Part shown: piece by piece, positions 1-7,763 of the stretch
How the letters are laid out: each line of letters opens with the position of its first letter
How positions within the stretch are numbered: position 1 is the first letter of the stretch
NCBI GenBank assembly: GCA_031548675.1
Contig: JAVBQU010000169.1
Span: 1-27,904, forward strand
Origin: JAVBQU01 sp031548675
Lineage (GTDB): Bacteria; Bacteroidota; Bacteroidia; Bacteroidales; P3
Direction of reading: 5' to 3'
Length of the DNA: 27,904 nucleotides
The notes under the pieces: model-generated
Seen by the model: only the letters and a program-made list of their open reading frames with translations
What the model was told of the DNA's origin: nothing
Databases searched by the model: none
Made by a program: the position numbers and the translations under genes

Positions 1-207
1 CGGAAAAGTTGTTGAATACCCCATTAATGGCTGTTCAACGGTTACTACCGCATTTGCCTGCACAGCCGTAAAATAAAATTTAATCGGCCTATCTCCATGA
101 TTTTTCGTAGCTTCGGGAGCGGAGAACCAAAATTCGGTATCAGTTTGTGCATTTACATTCATATAGACAAATGCAAGCATAAGAAAACTACATAAGATGT
201 GTTTCAT
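1..207 (-). CDS. IgGFc-binding-like secreted protein, N-terminal fragment cut by the window edge
   Basis: The reading frame starts at ATG 207-205 and stays open through base 1, giving 69 residues; the rest lies outside the window. Residues 1-20 form a signal peptide (MKHILCSFLMLAFVYMNVNA) with likely cleavage before Gln21. The mature start, TDTEFWFSAPEATKNHGDRP, resembles the beginning of IgGFc-binding-like proteins of Bacteroidota. These are commonly large cell-surface proteins that end in a type B T9SS (gliding-motility-type) sorting domain, but no sorting domain can be seen here. It starts 24 bases after the stop of the DUF5362-like gene on the same strand and is probably co-transcribed with it. 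The family call rests on the N-terminal motif only. Confidence 0.72.
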   Translation of the reverse strand, partial: MKHILCSFLMLAFVYMNVNAQTDTEFWFSAPEATKNHGDRPIKFYFTAVQANAVVTVEQPLMGYSTTFP

Positions 208-231
208 AAAGAGGATATTAAATGAATAAAA

Positions 232-717
232 TTACATATTATACATACCATGCCCCATTTTGGTTGCCACTGTTATCGACATTATAATTGCCATCGCAAA
301 AGCCAATGCAATGCTTATAATTGTCACAATACCATAGGTTCTCCAATAATTCTTTATAGCAGACAGGGCGTCTTCCAAGTGCTTAGAAGACTGCGTTTCA
401 ATAGCTTTTTTCAGCTTCGATGATGAATTAAAAAGATAATATGTTGGAAAGATCATTATCACTCCGATGATAAGGTAAACCAAAACCATCACATTTATCA
501 TACCCTCAGGCATAGGGGAAGTGCCGATTTTGCTTGTAACAAACATCATAATAGCCGCTACTACTATAAAAACAATAGCAATAGCCAAAAGAATACCAAA
601 AAACAACATCCAGTTTCCTATCGTTAAAAGGCTTCTTTGTCCCTTTTTGGTAACCTCCATACTTTGTTCTTGTAAATTTTCTATGTTTTCTATGTGCTCT
701 AAATTTTCGTTTTCCAT
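232..717 (-). CDS. DUF5362-like three-helix inner membrane protein
   Basis: The protein has 161 residues: a polar, Glu/Asn-rich N-terminus (about 1-30) and three hydrophobic segments at about 34-60, 72-96 and 126-150. Between helices two and three is a basic/acidic stretch (SSSKLKKAIETQSSKHLEDA) predicted to lie in the cytoplasm and shaped like an amphipathic helix. The arrangement resembles DUF5362-type proteins of Bacteroidota, for which I know no biochemical role. The C-terminus is Met/His-rich (TKMGHGMYNM). Its stop is 24 bases before the start of the secreted protein at the left edge, suggesting one transcript. The membrane topology is clear; the family name is a recollection from its pattern. 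Confidence 0.7.
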   Translation of the reverse strand: MENENLEHIENIENLQEQSMEVTKKGQRSLLTIGNWMLFFGILLAIAIVFIVVAAIMMFVTSKIGTSPMPEGMINVMVLVYLIIGVIMIFPTYYLFNSSSKLKKAIETQSSKHLEDALSAIKNYWRTYGIVTIISIALAFAMAIIMSITVATKMGHGMYNM

Positions 718-809
718 AATCGTTTAGTATTAAAAGAATTTATATGTAATTTAACTTCCTAATAAAACAATATTACCCAAGATGTACTTGGCGTTTGTAA
801 CAAAAAAAA

Positions 810-1490
810 TTAAGGGATAATTTCAGAAGGTACCGTTATAAAATGAAATATATCATTAAGTGTATTGATAAATAAAAATACACCCAATCCTATCAGGATA
901 ACACCGAAAATTATATTTACAATGTGCAGGATTCTAACTGTAAGGAAATTTCGTATTTTATCGGCAATATAGCATTTAAGCAGGTCGCTTGCAAAAACAA
1001 ACAAAAGCATAGCCGCGAAGAAAGTATACTCCAAACCTAAATTCAATCCGTTTTTCGTAGTATAATTGGCAGATACAACACCTACCCAAAATACCCATAA
1101 GAGCCATATCGCAGGGTTGGTAATATTAAGCACAAAGCCTTTAATAATATATCCTGCAAAAAACGGCTTATTCAATTCTATGCCATCATTGGGCTGAACT
1201 TCTTTTACTTTGTGGGAACAAGTATAAATTCCCATGGCAATCAATACCAAACTACCTATCCCCCCTACGATTACCTGCATCAATTCACCTTTCATTACGC
1301 TAGCTGCTCCTAAGGTGGTAATAAACACAACAAATGAATCGCTAAGAAAAATTCCTAAAGCAACATACATAGCTGCTTTAAAACCCCGATGGATACTGGT
1401 TTGGATAAGAGTAAAGAACGCTGCCCCAATCATAAGAGATAGAGTTAAACCGGCTAAGCCTCCTTTCCAAATGGCATGTAAATATTCCAA
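810..1490 (-). CDS. LysE/RhtB-family amino-acid exporter
   Basis: This is a membrane translocator of the LysE superfamily, whose members export amino acids or other small solutes across the inner membrane. With the start chosen here it has 226 residues. It shows the family's N-terminal pattern (GLTLSLMIGAAFFTLIQTS, then a small-residue-rich ALGIFLSDSFVVF helix) and about six hydrophobic segments, with NPAIWLLWVFWVG in the second half. No ATG lies upstream of the conserved region. Two TTG codons are possible, at 1517-1515 and 1490-1488. I prefer 1490 because it gives MEYLHAIWKGG, the usual short lead into helix one, and because the upstream TTG is part of a TATATTTG promoter-like box. The substrate cannot be told. 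Confidence 0.85.
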   Translation of the reverse strand: MEYLHAIWKGGLAGLTLSLMIGAAFFTLIQTSIHRGFKAAMYVALGIFLSDSFVVFITTLGAASVMKGELMQVIVGGIGSLVLIAMGIYTCSHKVKEVQPNDGIELNKPFFAGYIIKGFVLNITNPAIWLLWVFWVGVVSANYTTKNGLNLGLEYTFFAAMLLFVFASDLLKCYIADKIRNFLTVRILHIVNIIFGVILIGLGVFLFINTLNDIFHFITVPSEIIP

Positions 1491-1514
1491 ACTTATAAGA
1501 TAGTTTTTTATGTG

Positions 1515-1522
1515 CAAATATA
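1515..1522 (-). promoter_or_regulatory. Possible -7 box (TATATTTG) for the LysE-type gene
   Basis: On the minus strand TATATTTG matches the Bacteroidetes -7 consensus TAnnTTTG. I see no good -33 TTG at the usual distance, so the call is weak. If real, transcription would begin near 1508, downstream of the TTG at 1517, which would make TTG 1490-1488 the start codon. Confidence 0.35.
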
Positions 1523-1533
1523 GTAATTTTATT

Positions 1534-1569
1534 ACAAAAGTGAGGATAATTTCTTACCCTCACTTTTGT
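1534..1569 (-). terminator. Hairpin after the universal stress protein gene
   Basis: Bases 1534-1545 (acaaaagtgagg) and 1558-1569 are perfect reverse complements, giving a 12-bp stem with a 12-base loop. It begins 36 bases past the stop of the double-Usp gene. In the minus direction the 3' arm ends in TTTTGT and runs into TAATAAAATT, a modest U-rich tail, so it is a plausible intrinsic terminator just upstream of the LysE-type gene. Confidence 0.6.
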
Positions 1570-1605
1570 TTATTCTCAAATAGAGAATTTATATTCACAT
1601 TACTA

Positions 1606-2484
1606 TTAATCAATATGATGAATCCAAGAACTTTTAGTACGTACCGACATAACCGGAATATTTGAGAAACGGATGAAGCTTTGTGTTTCAGAATCTATAA
1701 ATAAATCACTGATATCGCCTTCAGATTGTGTAACCATTAATAAATCAATATCAGGATGGTCTTCAATAAAACGCATAGACATAGAAACCAAATCAGTACC
1801 TTTATTTTCATTAGTGTCTATGAATGCAGTTCTTACCGTAATGCCAAAACCTGTCATAAAATCCTCAACTTGGCGAAGCTGTGCTTTTAGCTTCCATTGT
1901 ACATCGGGAATATTTTTATCCCAATAGCCCGAAATAGCATATACCTTAGCTCCTGTAATTTTAGCTATACGAATAGCTTGATTTACTTTATAACGAGAAT
2001 CCATATCTAAATTGATAGGCAGGAGAATGCTTTTAATCCCTCTGAATTCTTTGGGATTACGAATGGTAAGCACCGGAACTTTAGATGCTCTTACAACTCT
2101 ATACGAATTAGCTCCTATCGGATAATTATTTGAATCGGAAGTATTGCTTATACCCATCATTATGATATCCACATCAAGTACTTCTGACATTTCGACGATT
2201 TTAGAAGATACTTTTCCTTTTACAAAAAAAGTTTCTATTTCTACATTATATTCACGAGATGATGTTTTGGCTATTTCCTCCAATTTTTGTTTCATCTTAT
2301 CAATAATATGGCTTTCATCAATTTCTGATGCAAATATTTTACTGAAGAAACCTGATTCTTCATGTACATAAAGCAACATAATTTTTTGCTTTAATGCTTT
2401 AGCGGCTCCACAAGCGTAACGCAAAGCAAATAACGATTGTTCGTTAAAATCAATAGGAACGAGTAATTTATTGCTGACTTTCAT
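1606..2484 (-). CDS. Universal stress protein with two UspA domains
   Basis: The protein has 292 residues and two UspA folds in tandem, about 1-145 and 148-292. Domain one begins NKLLVPIDFNEQSLFALRYA and ends in KVPVLTIR. It keeps parts of the nucleotide-binding loop (MGIS... and IGANSYRVVR) but not the full G-2x-G-9x-G(S/T) pattern. Domain two (IKSILLPINLDMDSRY...) ends in NIPVMSVR and has no glycine loop (SEGDISDLFIDSETQSF), so it probably does not bind ATP. Tandem Usp proteins of this kind are common in Bacteroidota and are usually induced by stress or slow growth, acting in the cytoplasm. It appears monocistronic, with a hairpin after the stop. A clear TAnnTTTG promoter was not found in the 94 bases upstream. 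Confidence 0.92.
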   Translation of the reverse strand: MKVSNKLLVPIDFNEQSLFALRYACGAAKALKQKIMLLYVHEESGFFSKIFASEIDESHIIDKMKQKLEEIAKTSSREYNVEIETFFVKGKVSSKIVEMSEVLDVDIIMMGISNTSDSNNYPIGANSYRVVRASKVPVLTIRNPKEFRGIKSILLPINLDMDSRYKVNQAIRIAKITGAKVYAISGYWDKNIPDVQWKLKAQLRQVEDFMTGFGITVRTAFIDTNENKGTDLVSMSMRFIEDHPDIDLLMVTQSEGDISDLFIDSETQSFIRFSNIPVMSVRTKSSWIHHID

Positions 2485-2578
2485 AAGAATTTAGGTTTTA
2501 AGTTAATAACTATATAACAATTAAGATAGGACTTTGTCGTTTGAGGCTATATTTTACAAAAAACTATTATCCGTTATT

Positions 2579-3598
2579 CTACGTATTTTGTTTTTCTAAT
2601 TTAATAATGCGTGAAAATAGTTCAGGCAACCGTTTAAAGTATGCATATGATTTCACACAATCTTTTACATCAAATGCAGGAGTTCCCAATACTTTAGCCC
2701 CGTCTGGAACATGATTGCTAACAGCACTTTGAGCTCCTATCTGTACATTATCCCCTATCTTGGTGTGCCAGTTTACCCCCACTTGTCCGCCGAACAAGCA
2801 ATTTTTTCCCACTTTGGTTGAACCGGAAATACCCACTTGGGCTGCCATTACTGTATTCTCTCCAATGTCGCAATTGTGGGCTATTTGAATAAAGTTGCAT
2901 AATTTCACGCCCTTACGAATCATCGTTGAACCTAAGGTTGAACGGTCTATACAGGTATTAGCGCCAACAGCTACATCATCTTCGATAACTACATTGCCCA
3001 GCTGAGGAATCTTCATGTATTGATTATCATCCTGAGGTGCAAAACCAAATCCATCGGCTCCGATTACACAACCGGAATGAAATGTACAATTATTTCCAAT
3101 CACTGTATCATCCAAAATCTTAGCTCCCGGATAAATAATAACATTATCGCCGATTGTTACATCATCACCTATATAGACTTGCGGATAAATCATTGCGTTG
3201 CCTCCGATTTTGGCATTCCGACCTATATAGGTAAAATCGCCCACGTAGGCTCCTTCTCCAATCTTAGCACTTTCATCAATAGAGGCTGATTTTGATATTC
3301 CTATTTTTTTACGCTTTTGCTGCGAATAAAAATCCATGAGCTGGGCAAAAGCCAGATAAGGATCTGCTACACGGATAAGGGTTGCTGTTATAGGTTTTAG
3401 AGGTTGAAAATCATTACTGACTAATACCGCACTCGCTTGAGTTGTGTAAATGTAATGGGTATATTTAGGATTTGCCAAGAAAGAGAGCCCTCCTTCTTCG
3501 CCTTGTTCTATTTTTGAGAATTTATTAAGCAAAGTATCAGGATTTCCCTCTATCCTTCCCTGTAATACATCTGCTATTTGCTTGGCAGTGAAATTCAT
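2579..3598 (-). CDS. lpxD: UDP-3-O-acylglucosamine N-acyltransferase LpxD (lipid A synthesis)
   Basis: LpxD adds the second hydroxyacyl chain, from acyl-ACP, to UDP-3-O-acylglucosamine in lipid A synthesis in the cytoplasm. The 339-residue protein has the N-terminal uridine-binding domain (MNFTAKQIADVLQGRIEGN..., then LSFLANPKYTHY) and a left-handed beta-helix of hexapeptide repeats from about residue 105 to 310. The catalytic His is His241 in FIQIAHNCDIGEN, close to His239 of E. coli LpxD. An in-frame ATG at 3661 would add 21 residues, but that extension has no family similarity and overlaps the promoter, so 3598 is the better start. Unusually, lpxC/fabZ and lpxA are not next to it. It appears to be transcribed alone. 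Confidence 0.95.
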   Translation of the reverse strand: MNFTAKQIADVLQGRIEGNPDTLLNKFSKIEQGEEGGLSFLANPKYTHYIYTTQASAVLVSNDFQPLKPITATLIRVADPYLAFAQLMDFYSQQKRKKIGISKSASIDESAKIGEGAYVGDFTYIGRNAKIGGNAMIYPQVYIGDDVTIGDNVIIYPGAKILDDTVIGNNCTFHSGCVIGADGFGFAPQDDNQYMKIPQLGNVVIEDDVAVGANTCIDRSTLGSTMIRKGVKLCNFIQIAHNCDIGENTVMAAQVGISGSTKVGKNCLFGGQVGVNWHTKIGDNVQIGAQSAVSNHVPDGAKVLGTPAFDVKDCVKSYAYFKRLPELFSRIIKLEKQNT

Positions 3599-3637
3599 AT
3601 CTGTTAAAATTAAATATGATTTTATTATCTTTCTTTG

Positions 3638-3668
3638 CAAAGATACAACACAAAGAGGCAAAAATCAA
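3638..3668 (-). promoter_or_regulatory. Bacteroidetes-type promoter for lpxD
   Basis: Reading the minus strand, TTG (3668-3666), exactly 20 bases, then TATCTTTG (3645-3638) fit the Bacteroidetes -33/-7 consensus. Transcription would start near 3631, giving a leader of about 33 bases before ATG 3598 and excluding the ATG at 3661. Confidence 0.7.
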
Positions 3669-3724
3669 GAATTTATAAAAGAAAAGCTTTTTTCTTGGTG
3701 CATTTTTTAATTTTAGAGCATAAT

Positions 3725-4339
3725 TTAGGCAATATGCTTAAATTCCGTTCTAACCTGAGGTATTTTATTGAGGACATCGCATACTCTTTGTGCTTCGTTT
3801 GCCCTGATAGCACATTGTATCATACAATTCAAATCAAATTGTTGTTGAATCTGCTCTACATTGTTATCCTTTAATATTTTAATTACCTCATTCATTTCAT
3901 TATAATTAAAATATACATTATGTATTTCCTTAACTATTTTCTGTACGATTTTCGAATTATCCAAGGCATCTTTAGCGGCTGCTTTATAAGCTTGGATTAA
4001 TCCGCTTACACCCAATTTAGTTCCTCCGAAATAGCGTACAACAACAATTAAAGTATTGGTTAAATCGTGTGATAACAATTGTCCGTAAATGGGCTTCCCT
4101 GCTGTTCCAGATGGTTCTCCATCATCATTCAACCGATAAGCTGCTTTATCAAAGCCTAAAATATAAGCATAGCAATGATGCCGTGCATCGTAATATTCTT
4201 TCTTTAATAAAGTTACAAGCTCTTTTATTTCAGCTTCGGTCTGCACCGGATAAGCAAAAGCCAAAAATTTACTGCCTTTTTCTTTATATGAGCCTTCAGC
4301 CGGAATATCTATGGTTAAATAAGTATCTTCAAAAAGCAT
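3725..4339 (-). CDS. YigZ/IMPACT family protein
   Basis: The protein has 204 residues. The N-terminal IMPACT (UPF0029) domain shows KGSKFLAFAYPV, the ARHHCYAYILG motif, NDDGEPSGTAGKPI and RYFGGTKLGVSGLIQAY, all diagnostic of the YigZ family. The C-terminal part (about 135-204) is the ferredoxin-like DUF1949 domain. Eukaryotic IMPACT regulates the GCN2 kinase; the bacterial role is not well defined, with a link to translation or RNA suggested by the fold. It starts 40 bases after the stop of ribE and probably shares its transcript. Its stop is 126 bases from lpxD, which has its own promoter. Confidence 0.93.
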   Translation of the reverse strand: MLFEDTYLTIDIPAEGSYKEKGSKFLAFAYPVQTEAEIKELVTLLKKEYYDARHHCYAYILGFDKAAYRLNDDGEPSGTAGKPIYGQLLSHDLTNTLIVVVRYFGGTKLGVSGLIQAYKAAAKDALDNSKIVQKIVKEIHNVYFNYNEMNEVIKILKDNNVEQIQQQFDLNCMIQCAIRANEAQRVCDVLNKIPQVRTEFKHIA

Positions 4340-4379
4340 TTTTTAATGATGAACTATAAGAAAACTCGTTATGTATATA

Positions 4380-4982
4380 TTATTGTTTTTGATACAATTG
4401 CAACAAACGGGCAACATATTTTCCAAAAATATCAAACTCGATATTGACAATAGTACCTGCTTGAAAACTATGAAAATTAGTCATTTCATATGTAAATGGA
4501 ATAATGCAGACAGAAAATAATCCGGGTTCGGAATCTACTACCGTAAGGCTTACGCCGTTTACAGATATAGAACCTTTTTCTACAGTTACATTTTCGTTAT
4601 CAACACTATATTTGAAAGTATACTTCCAGCTTCCATCCATATTTTCTACTTTTATACACTCGGCAGTTTTATCCACATGCCCTTGTACTATATGCCCGTC
4701 AAAACGACCATCCATACGCATTGAACGCTCCAAATTTACTTCTGTACCTATCTTCCATGTACGTAAATTACTCCGGTTCATCGTTTCCTGCATAGCTGTT
4801 ACAACATATTCTTGTTTTTCGGCATCAATTTTTACTACCGTTAAACAAACGCCGTCGTGAGCCATACTTTGGTCTATTTTCAATTCATGGGCTATATCGG
4901 CTTTAAGGGTAAAATGTACATTAGTTTGGTCGTTCTCTATTTTAACGACTTGTGCTGTTTTTTCAATAATTCCTGTAAACAT
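4380..4982 (-). CDS. ribE: Riboflavin synthase, alpha-chain type
   Basis: The enzyme dismutates two 6,7-dimethyl-8-ribityllumazine molecules to riboflavin and the pyrimidinedione precursor, the last step of riboflavin synthesis. The 200-residue protein has the two lumazine-binding barrels of the family. Barrel one begins MFTGIIEKTAQVVKI and contains MAHDGVCLTVV; barrel two begins near FDGHIVQGHVDKTAECI and contains GSISVNGVSLTVV. The length fits the family (about 195-215). It lies 31 bases after the type B T9SS gene and 40 bases before yigZ, so it may be read through from upstream. No FMN riboswitch fits in the 31-base gap. Riboflavin supply is relevant to the two ApbE flavin transferases elsewhere in this window. 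Confidence 0.96.
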   Translation of the reverse strand: MFTGIIEKTAQVVKIENDQTNVHFTLKADIAHELKIDQSMAHDGVCLTVVKIDAEKQEYVVTAMQETMNRSNLRTWKIGTEVNLERSMRMDGRFDGHIVQGHVDKTAECIKVENMDGSWKYTFKYSVDNENVTVEKGSISVNGVSLTVVDSEPGLFSVCIIPFTYEMTNFHSFQAGTIVNIEFDIFGKYVARLLQLYQKQ

Positions 4983-5013
4983 GTTTTTGATATTATTATT
5001 GTAGTTGAATACG

Positions 5014-7605
5014 TTATTTTCCGCTCAAAAGCGTTATGCTTCCTTTAAATGAATATTTTTTGATACCGGAAAGGGTTATCGCGTGTACCGTACAATAGTA
5101 TAAGTACGTTCCGTCTGCGCAAATATTTCCGCTATCTCCGCTCCTGCCTGTCCAGTTTATATTAGGATCTTCTGTATAAAAAACCCTTGTTCCGTAACGA
5201 TTGTAGATATACATCTCTACTTTTTCAACATTAATCCAAGGAAAAGCAGTAAACATATCGTTAATTCCATCTCCATTCGGAGAAAAGAAATTCGGCAGGT
5301 TGTATTTATATTGCTGGCAGCTATCTTCGCTTACACAAACAGATGGGCTTAATGCACTCTTATTGCCATTGGTATCTTCGGTACTTACAGCATAGCAACC
5401 TACCACCGTAGATTGCAGATAATGGGTATAGGTAGTAACTTTACCATAAAAGGTTTCAATAGCCGAGAAACTTGCATTTTGATCGGATTTATACCATAAA
5501 GTTATGGTTTTTAAATCGTAACTGCACGAATCATTATAAGTAAAAGTCAAAGTATTGGCTTTTGTATCACAATCGGTCTGAACTGAGAATACAGGCGGGC
5601 ATGGAGCTTCTTTATCTTCCGGCATACCGCAGGTTTGCTGCGAGTAATTTACAAGAGGCTTTGCAATATCGTCAATGGTATAATGCCCGATACTCTTTAC
5701 AAAATAGCAATATTCTGCGCCATTATCCAGATTCACATCCCAATAGGTATTCGTGGTAGTAAATCCGATTGAATCGAAAGCCTGTGTGTTTTTATTCTGG
5801 CGGTAAACCATCATCGTATCATTAATCCATGGAACAGAAACATTCCAAGTTAGTTTTATTTTTCTACCATAACCTTGCGTAATCAAAAATACTGAACTGG
5901 CAGTGTTAGATGTACGGATAGAAACCGTATCAGCAGACGTATAATGACAGAATTCTATCTTATAATTTTGTTGGTTCTCTTTTGTATTCAAATTTTTATC
6001 AATAAACAATGTGTCGTTCAAATCAAAAGTGGAACCCGCTCTTTCGTAGTTTCCGCCATTCAATCGGTAAATCTTATACATAAAAGGCGGAGGTGTCTGT
6101 GTACTATCAATAAGGCGGGGTTTTGCCCACATAACGGTATCCATGCCGGTTTGTACATCCGTAGTTCCTATACTCACTTTGGTAATGATAGGCACATCGC
6201 GAATTAATTCCATACAAGCTTCTTGAGAAACATAACTTTCTGCTCCGTCTCCAAAATAAGCCACTACCCTGTAGCAATAAGAATTTCCGTGTGTAAGCAC
6301 AGGGTCAGCATCTATATAAGTTGTATCTTGAAGGCTAAATAATTTCTTAATCAATACATAACCCGTATATGCGGGCAAGCCTGTTTCGCAATAATCGGGC
6401 GTAAAAGGATAAGGTCCTACCCTGCGGTACAATAAATATCCTGCCGCGTTTTTACAAATACTTTCATTCCACGAAACATGAATTGCATTCCCTTCCGGAA
6501 CAGCCTGCATACCTGTAGGAGCCGGAGCTATTACCGTAATCTTCAAATGCTTCAAATCTACCAAATTTACGGGAGAAGAATTATCTATGGCTTTAAATAA
6601 AACATCATAGGCATTTTTGCGGACATGGGAACAATCAGTCTGCCATGTGAAGATTGAAGTTACCGAACCTACCGCCGAATTTGTTGGAAATACAGCCGGA
6701 TTGTTTGCCAGCGAAAACACGCCCGAAGTGGCAGATAATGTTACTAAATCATTATCTATATCTGTTGCATGAATAGGAATAGATAGTGGAGAGCCAGCTA
6801 AAACACAGGTATCTCTTAGTTCATCTATTTTGGGGGGATGATTATTACATTGTCCTACAATAATCTGCATATCGCGGATTACATATCCGATAAGTACGCC
6901 TTTTCGATACTCTTCTATCCGGATAGCTACATTATATTCTCCTTGTAAGTATGGTGAATCCCAAACCAAATCGCCTGTAATCGGATCAAGCGTAAGGCTT
7001 TGAGAAGCTTGGGGATAAGAATAACCGGGAATATCAAGTCCATCTGCAGTTTTACAGGGAACTAATTTATAAGCTAAGCTATCTCCATCCGGGTCATAAG
7101 CTCCGGGGTTATGAATAAAAGGCTGCTGTACGCAAGCTCTGTCTATGGGTGGATAAGTGAGTACCGGCGTGCTATTCGGCGGATTTAGAAACGGACTAAT
7201 CGTAAGCTGGGTTTCTACATACATAGGTGTATTTACCGAATTAGGCACATTAATAACCCCTTGGTTACGATTAGGATCCATCATCGAAATGATGTAGGTT
7301 CCTGCTCCTACATAGGTATGGGTAGTTTTATATTCGTTACGCTGAATATCATTAGGATAACCAATTTTATTGGTTCGGGGAACGGTATCGACAATACCAT
7401 CTCCAAAATTGATAGGAATAACCGGACGATCTGCCAAGCTGGGCGTATAGGTATAGGTTACCAAAAGAATTTCATAAGTAGTCCCTTGTAAATATTTTAC
7501 TGTAATTTCGGCAGAACGTTCGTGTGTGGCATAACTCCGTAAGGGGATAATCAAACACAAGATTATCCCTGCAATGTACAGGGGTATAGACGACCAAAAT
7601 TTCAC
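5014..7605 (-). CDS. Large secreted adhesin-like protein with type B T9SS (gliding-type) sorting domain
   Basis: The protein has 863 residues. The start is GTG: a TAA codon is immediately upstream in frame, and this start gives a good signal peptide (hydrophobic 8-24, cleavage near YATHE). Residues 28-250 form a beta-rich region of Bacteroidota surface proteins that includes a PKD-like stretch (THTYVGAGTYIISMMDPN) and a cadherin-like AYDPDGDSLAYKLVPC. About 360-680 contains several fibronectin-III-like repeats. About 770-863 is the gliding-motility-associated C-terminal domain (NFFSPNGDGINDMFTAF... YIYNRYGTRVF... CADGTYLYYCTV), the type B signal for export through the T9SS. It has its own promoter. 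The role is probably adhesion or matrix structure on the cell surface; no catalytic motif was seen. Confidence 0.92.
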   Translation of the reverse strand: MKFWSSIPLYIAGIILCLIIPLRSYATHERSAEITVKYLQGTTYEILLVTYTYTPSLADRPVIPINFGDGIVDTVPRTNKIGYPNDIQRNEYKTTHTYVGAGTYIISMMDPNRNQGVINVPNSVNTPMYVETQLTISPFLNPPNSTPVLTYPPIDRACVQQPFIHNPGAYDPDGDSLAYKLVPCKTADGLDIPGYSYPQASQSLTLDPITGDLVWDSPYLQGEYNVAIRIEEYRKGVLIGYVIRDMQIIVGQCNNHPPKIDELRDTCVLAGSPLSIPIHATDIDNDLVTLSATSGVFSLANNPAVFPTNSAVGSVTSIFTWQTDCSHVRKNAYDVLFKAIDNSSPVNLVDLKHLKITVIAPAPTGMQAVPEGNAIHVSWNESICKNAAGYLLYRRVGPYPFTPDYCETGLPAYTGYVLIKKLFSLQDTTYIDADPVLTHGNSYCYRVVAYFGDGAESYVSQEACMELIRDVPIITKVSIGTTDVQTGMDTVMWAKPRLIDSTQTPPPFMYKIYRLNGGNYERAGSTFDLNDTLFIDKNLNTKENQQNYKIEFCHYTSADTVSIRTSNTASSVFLITQGYGRKIKLTWNVSVPWINDTMMVYRQNKNTQAFDSIGFTTTNTYWDVNLDNGAEYCYFVKSIGHYTIDDIAKPLVNYSQQTCGMPEDKEAPCPPVFSVQTDCDTKANTLTFTYNDSCSYDLKTITLWYKSDQNASFSAIETFYGKVTTYTHYLQSTVVGCYAVSTEDTNGNKSALSPSVCVSEDSCQQYKYNLPNFFSPNGDGINDMFTAFPWINVEKVEMYIYNRYGTRVFYTEDPNINWTGRSGDSGNICADGTYLYYCTVHAITLSGIKKYSFKGSITLLSGK

Positions 7606-7629
7606 TTAAAATATTATTCTTATGTATTG

Positions 7630-7661
7630 CAAATGTACATAAATCAAAAAGATTGCACAAA
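7630..7661 (-). promoter_or_regulatory. Bacteroidetes-type promoter for the type B T9SS gene
   Basis: On the minus strand TTTG (7661-7658), 20 bases, then TACATTTG (7637-7630) is a full match to the -33/-7 consensus. Transcription would begin near 7623, about 18 bases before the GTG start at 7605, which supports that start. Confidence 0.75.
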
Positions 7662-7763
7662 TTTTTGACAGAGAACAACAGCAATCAAGATATTGTTCAT
7701 TTAAAGATGTTAGCTTATTTTGGGATAGTGGTTCTCCATTTCTGGAATTAATGCCTATTGCTC

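Noticed and set aside
777..791. Small hairpin (ccaag/cttgg) after the LysE-type gene
   Set aside because: The stem is only five base pairs; too weak to call a terminator.
1378..1563. Open frame of 61 codons on the minus strand
   Set aside because: It overlaps the LysE-type gene in another frame and has no recognisable protein features.
3599..3661. Longer lpxD start (ATG at 3661)
   Set aside because: The extra 21 residues have no family similarity and the stretch contains the lpxD promoter; the LpxD domain starts at MNFTAKQ, 3598.
4983..5013. FMN riboswitch before ribE
   Set aside because: The gap is only 31 bases, far too short for the RFN element.
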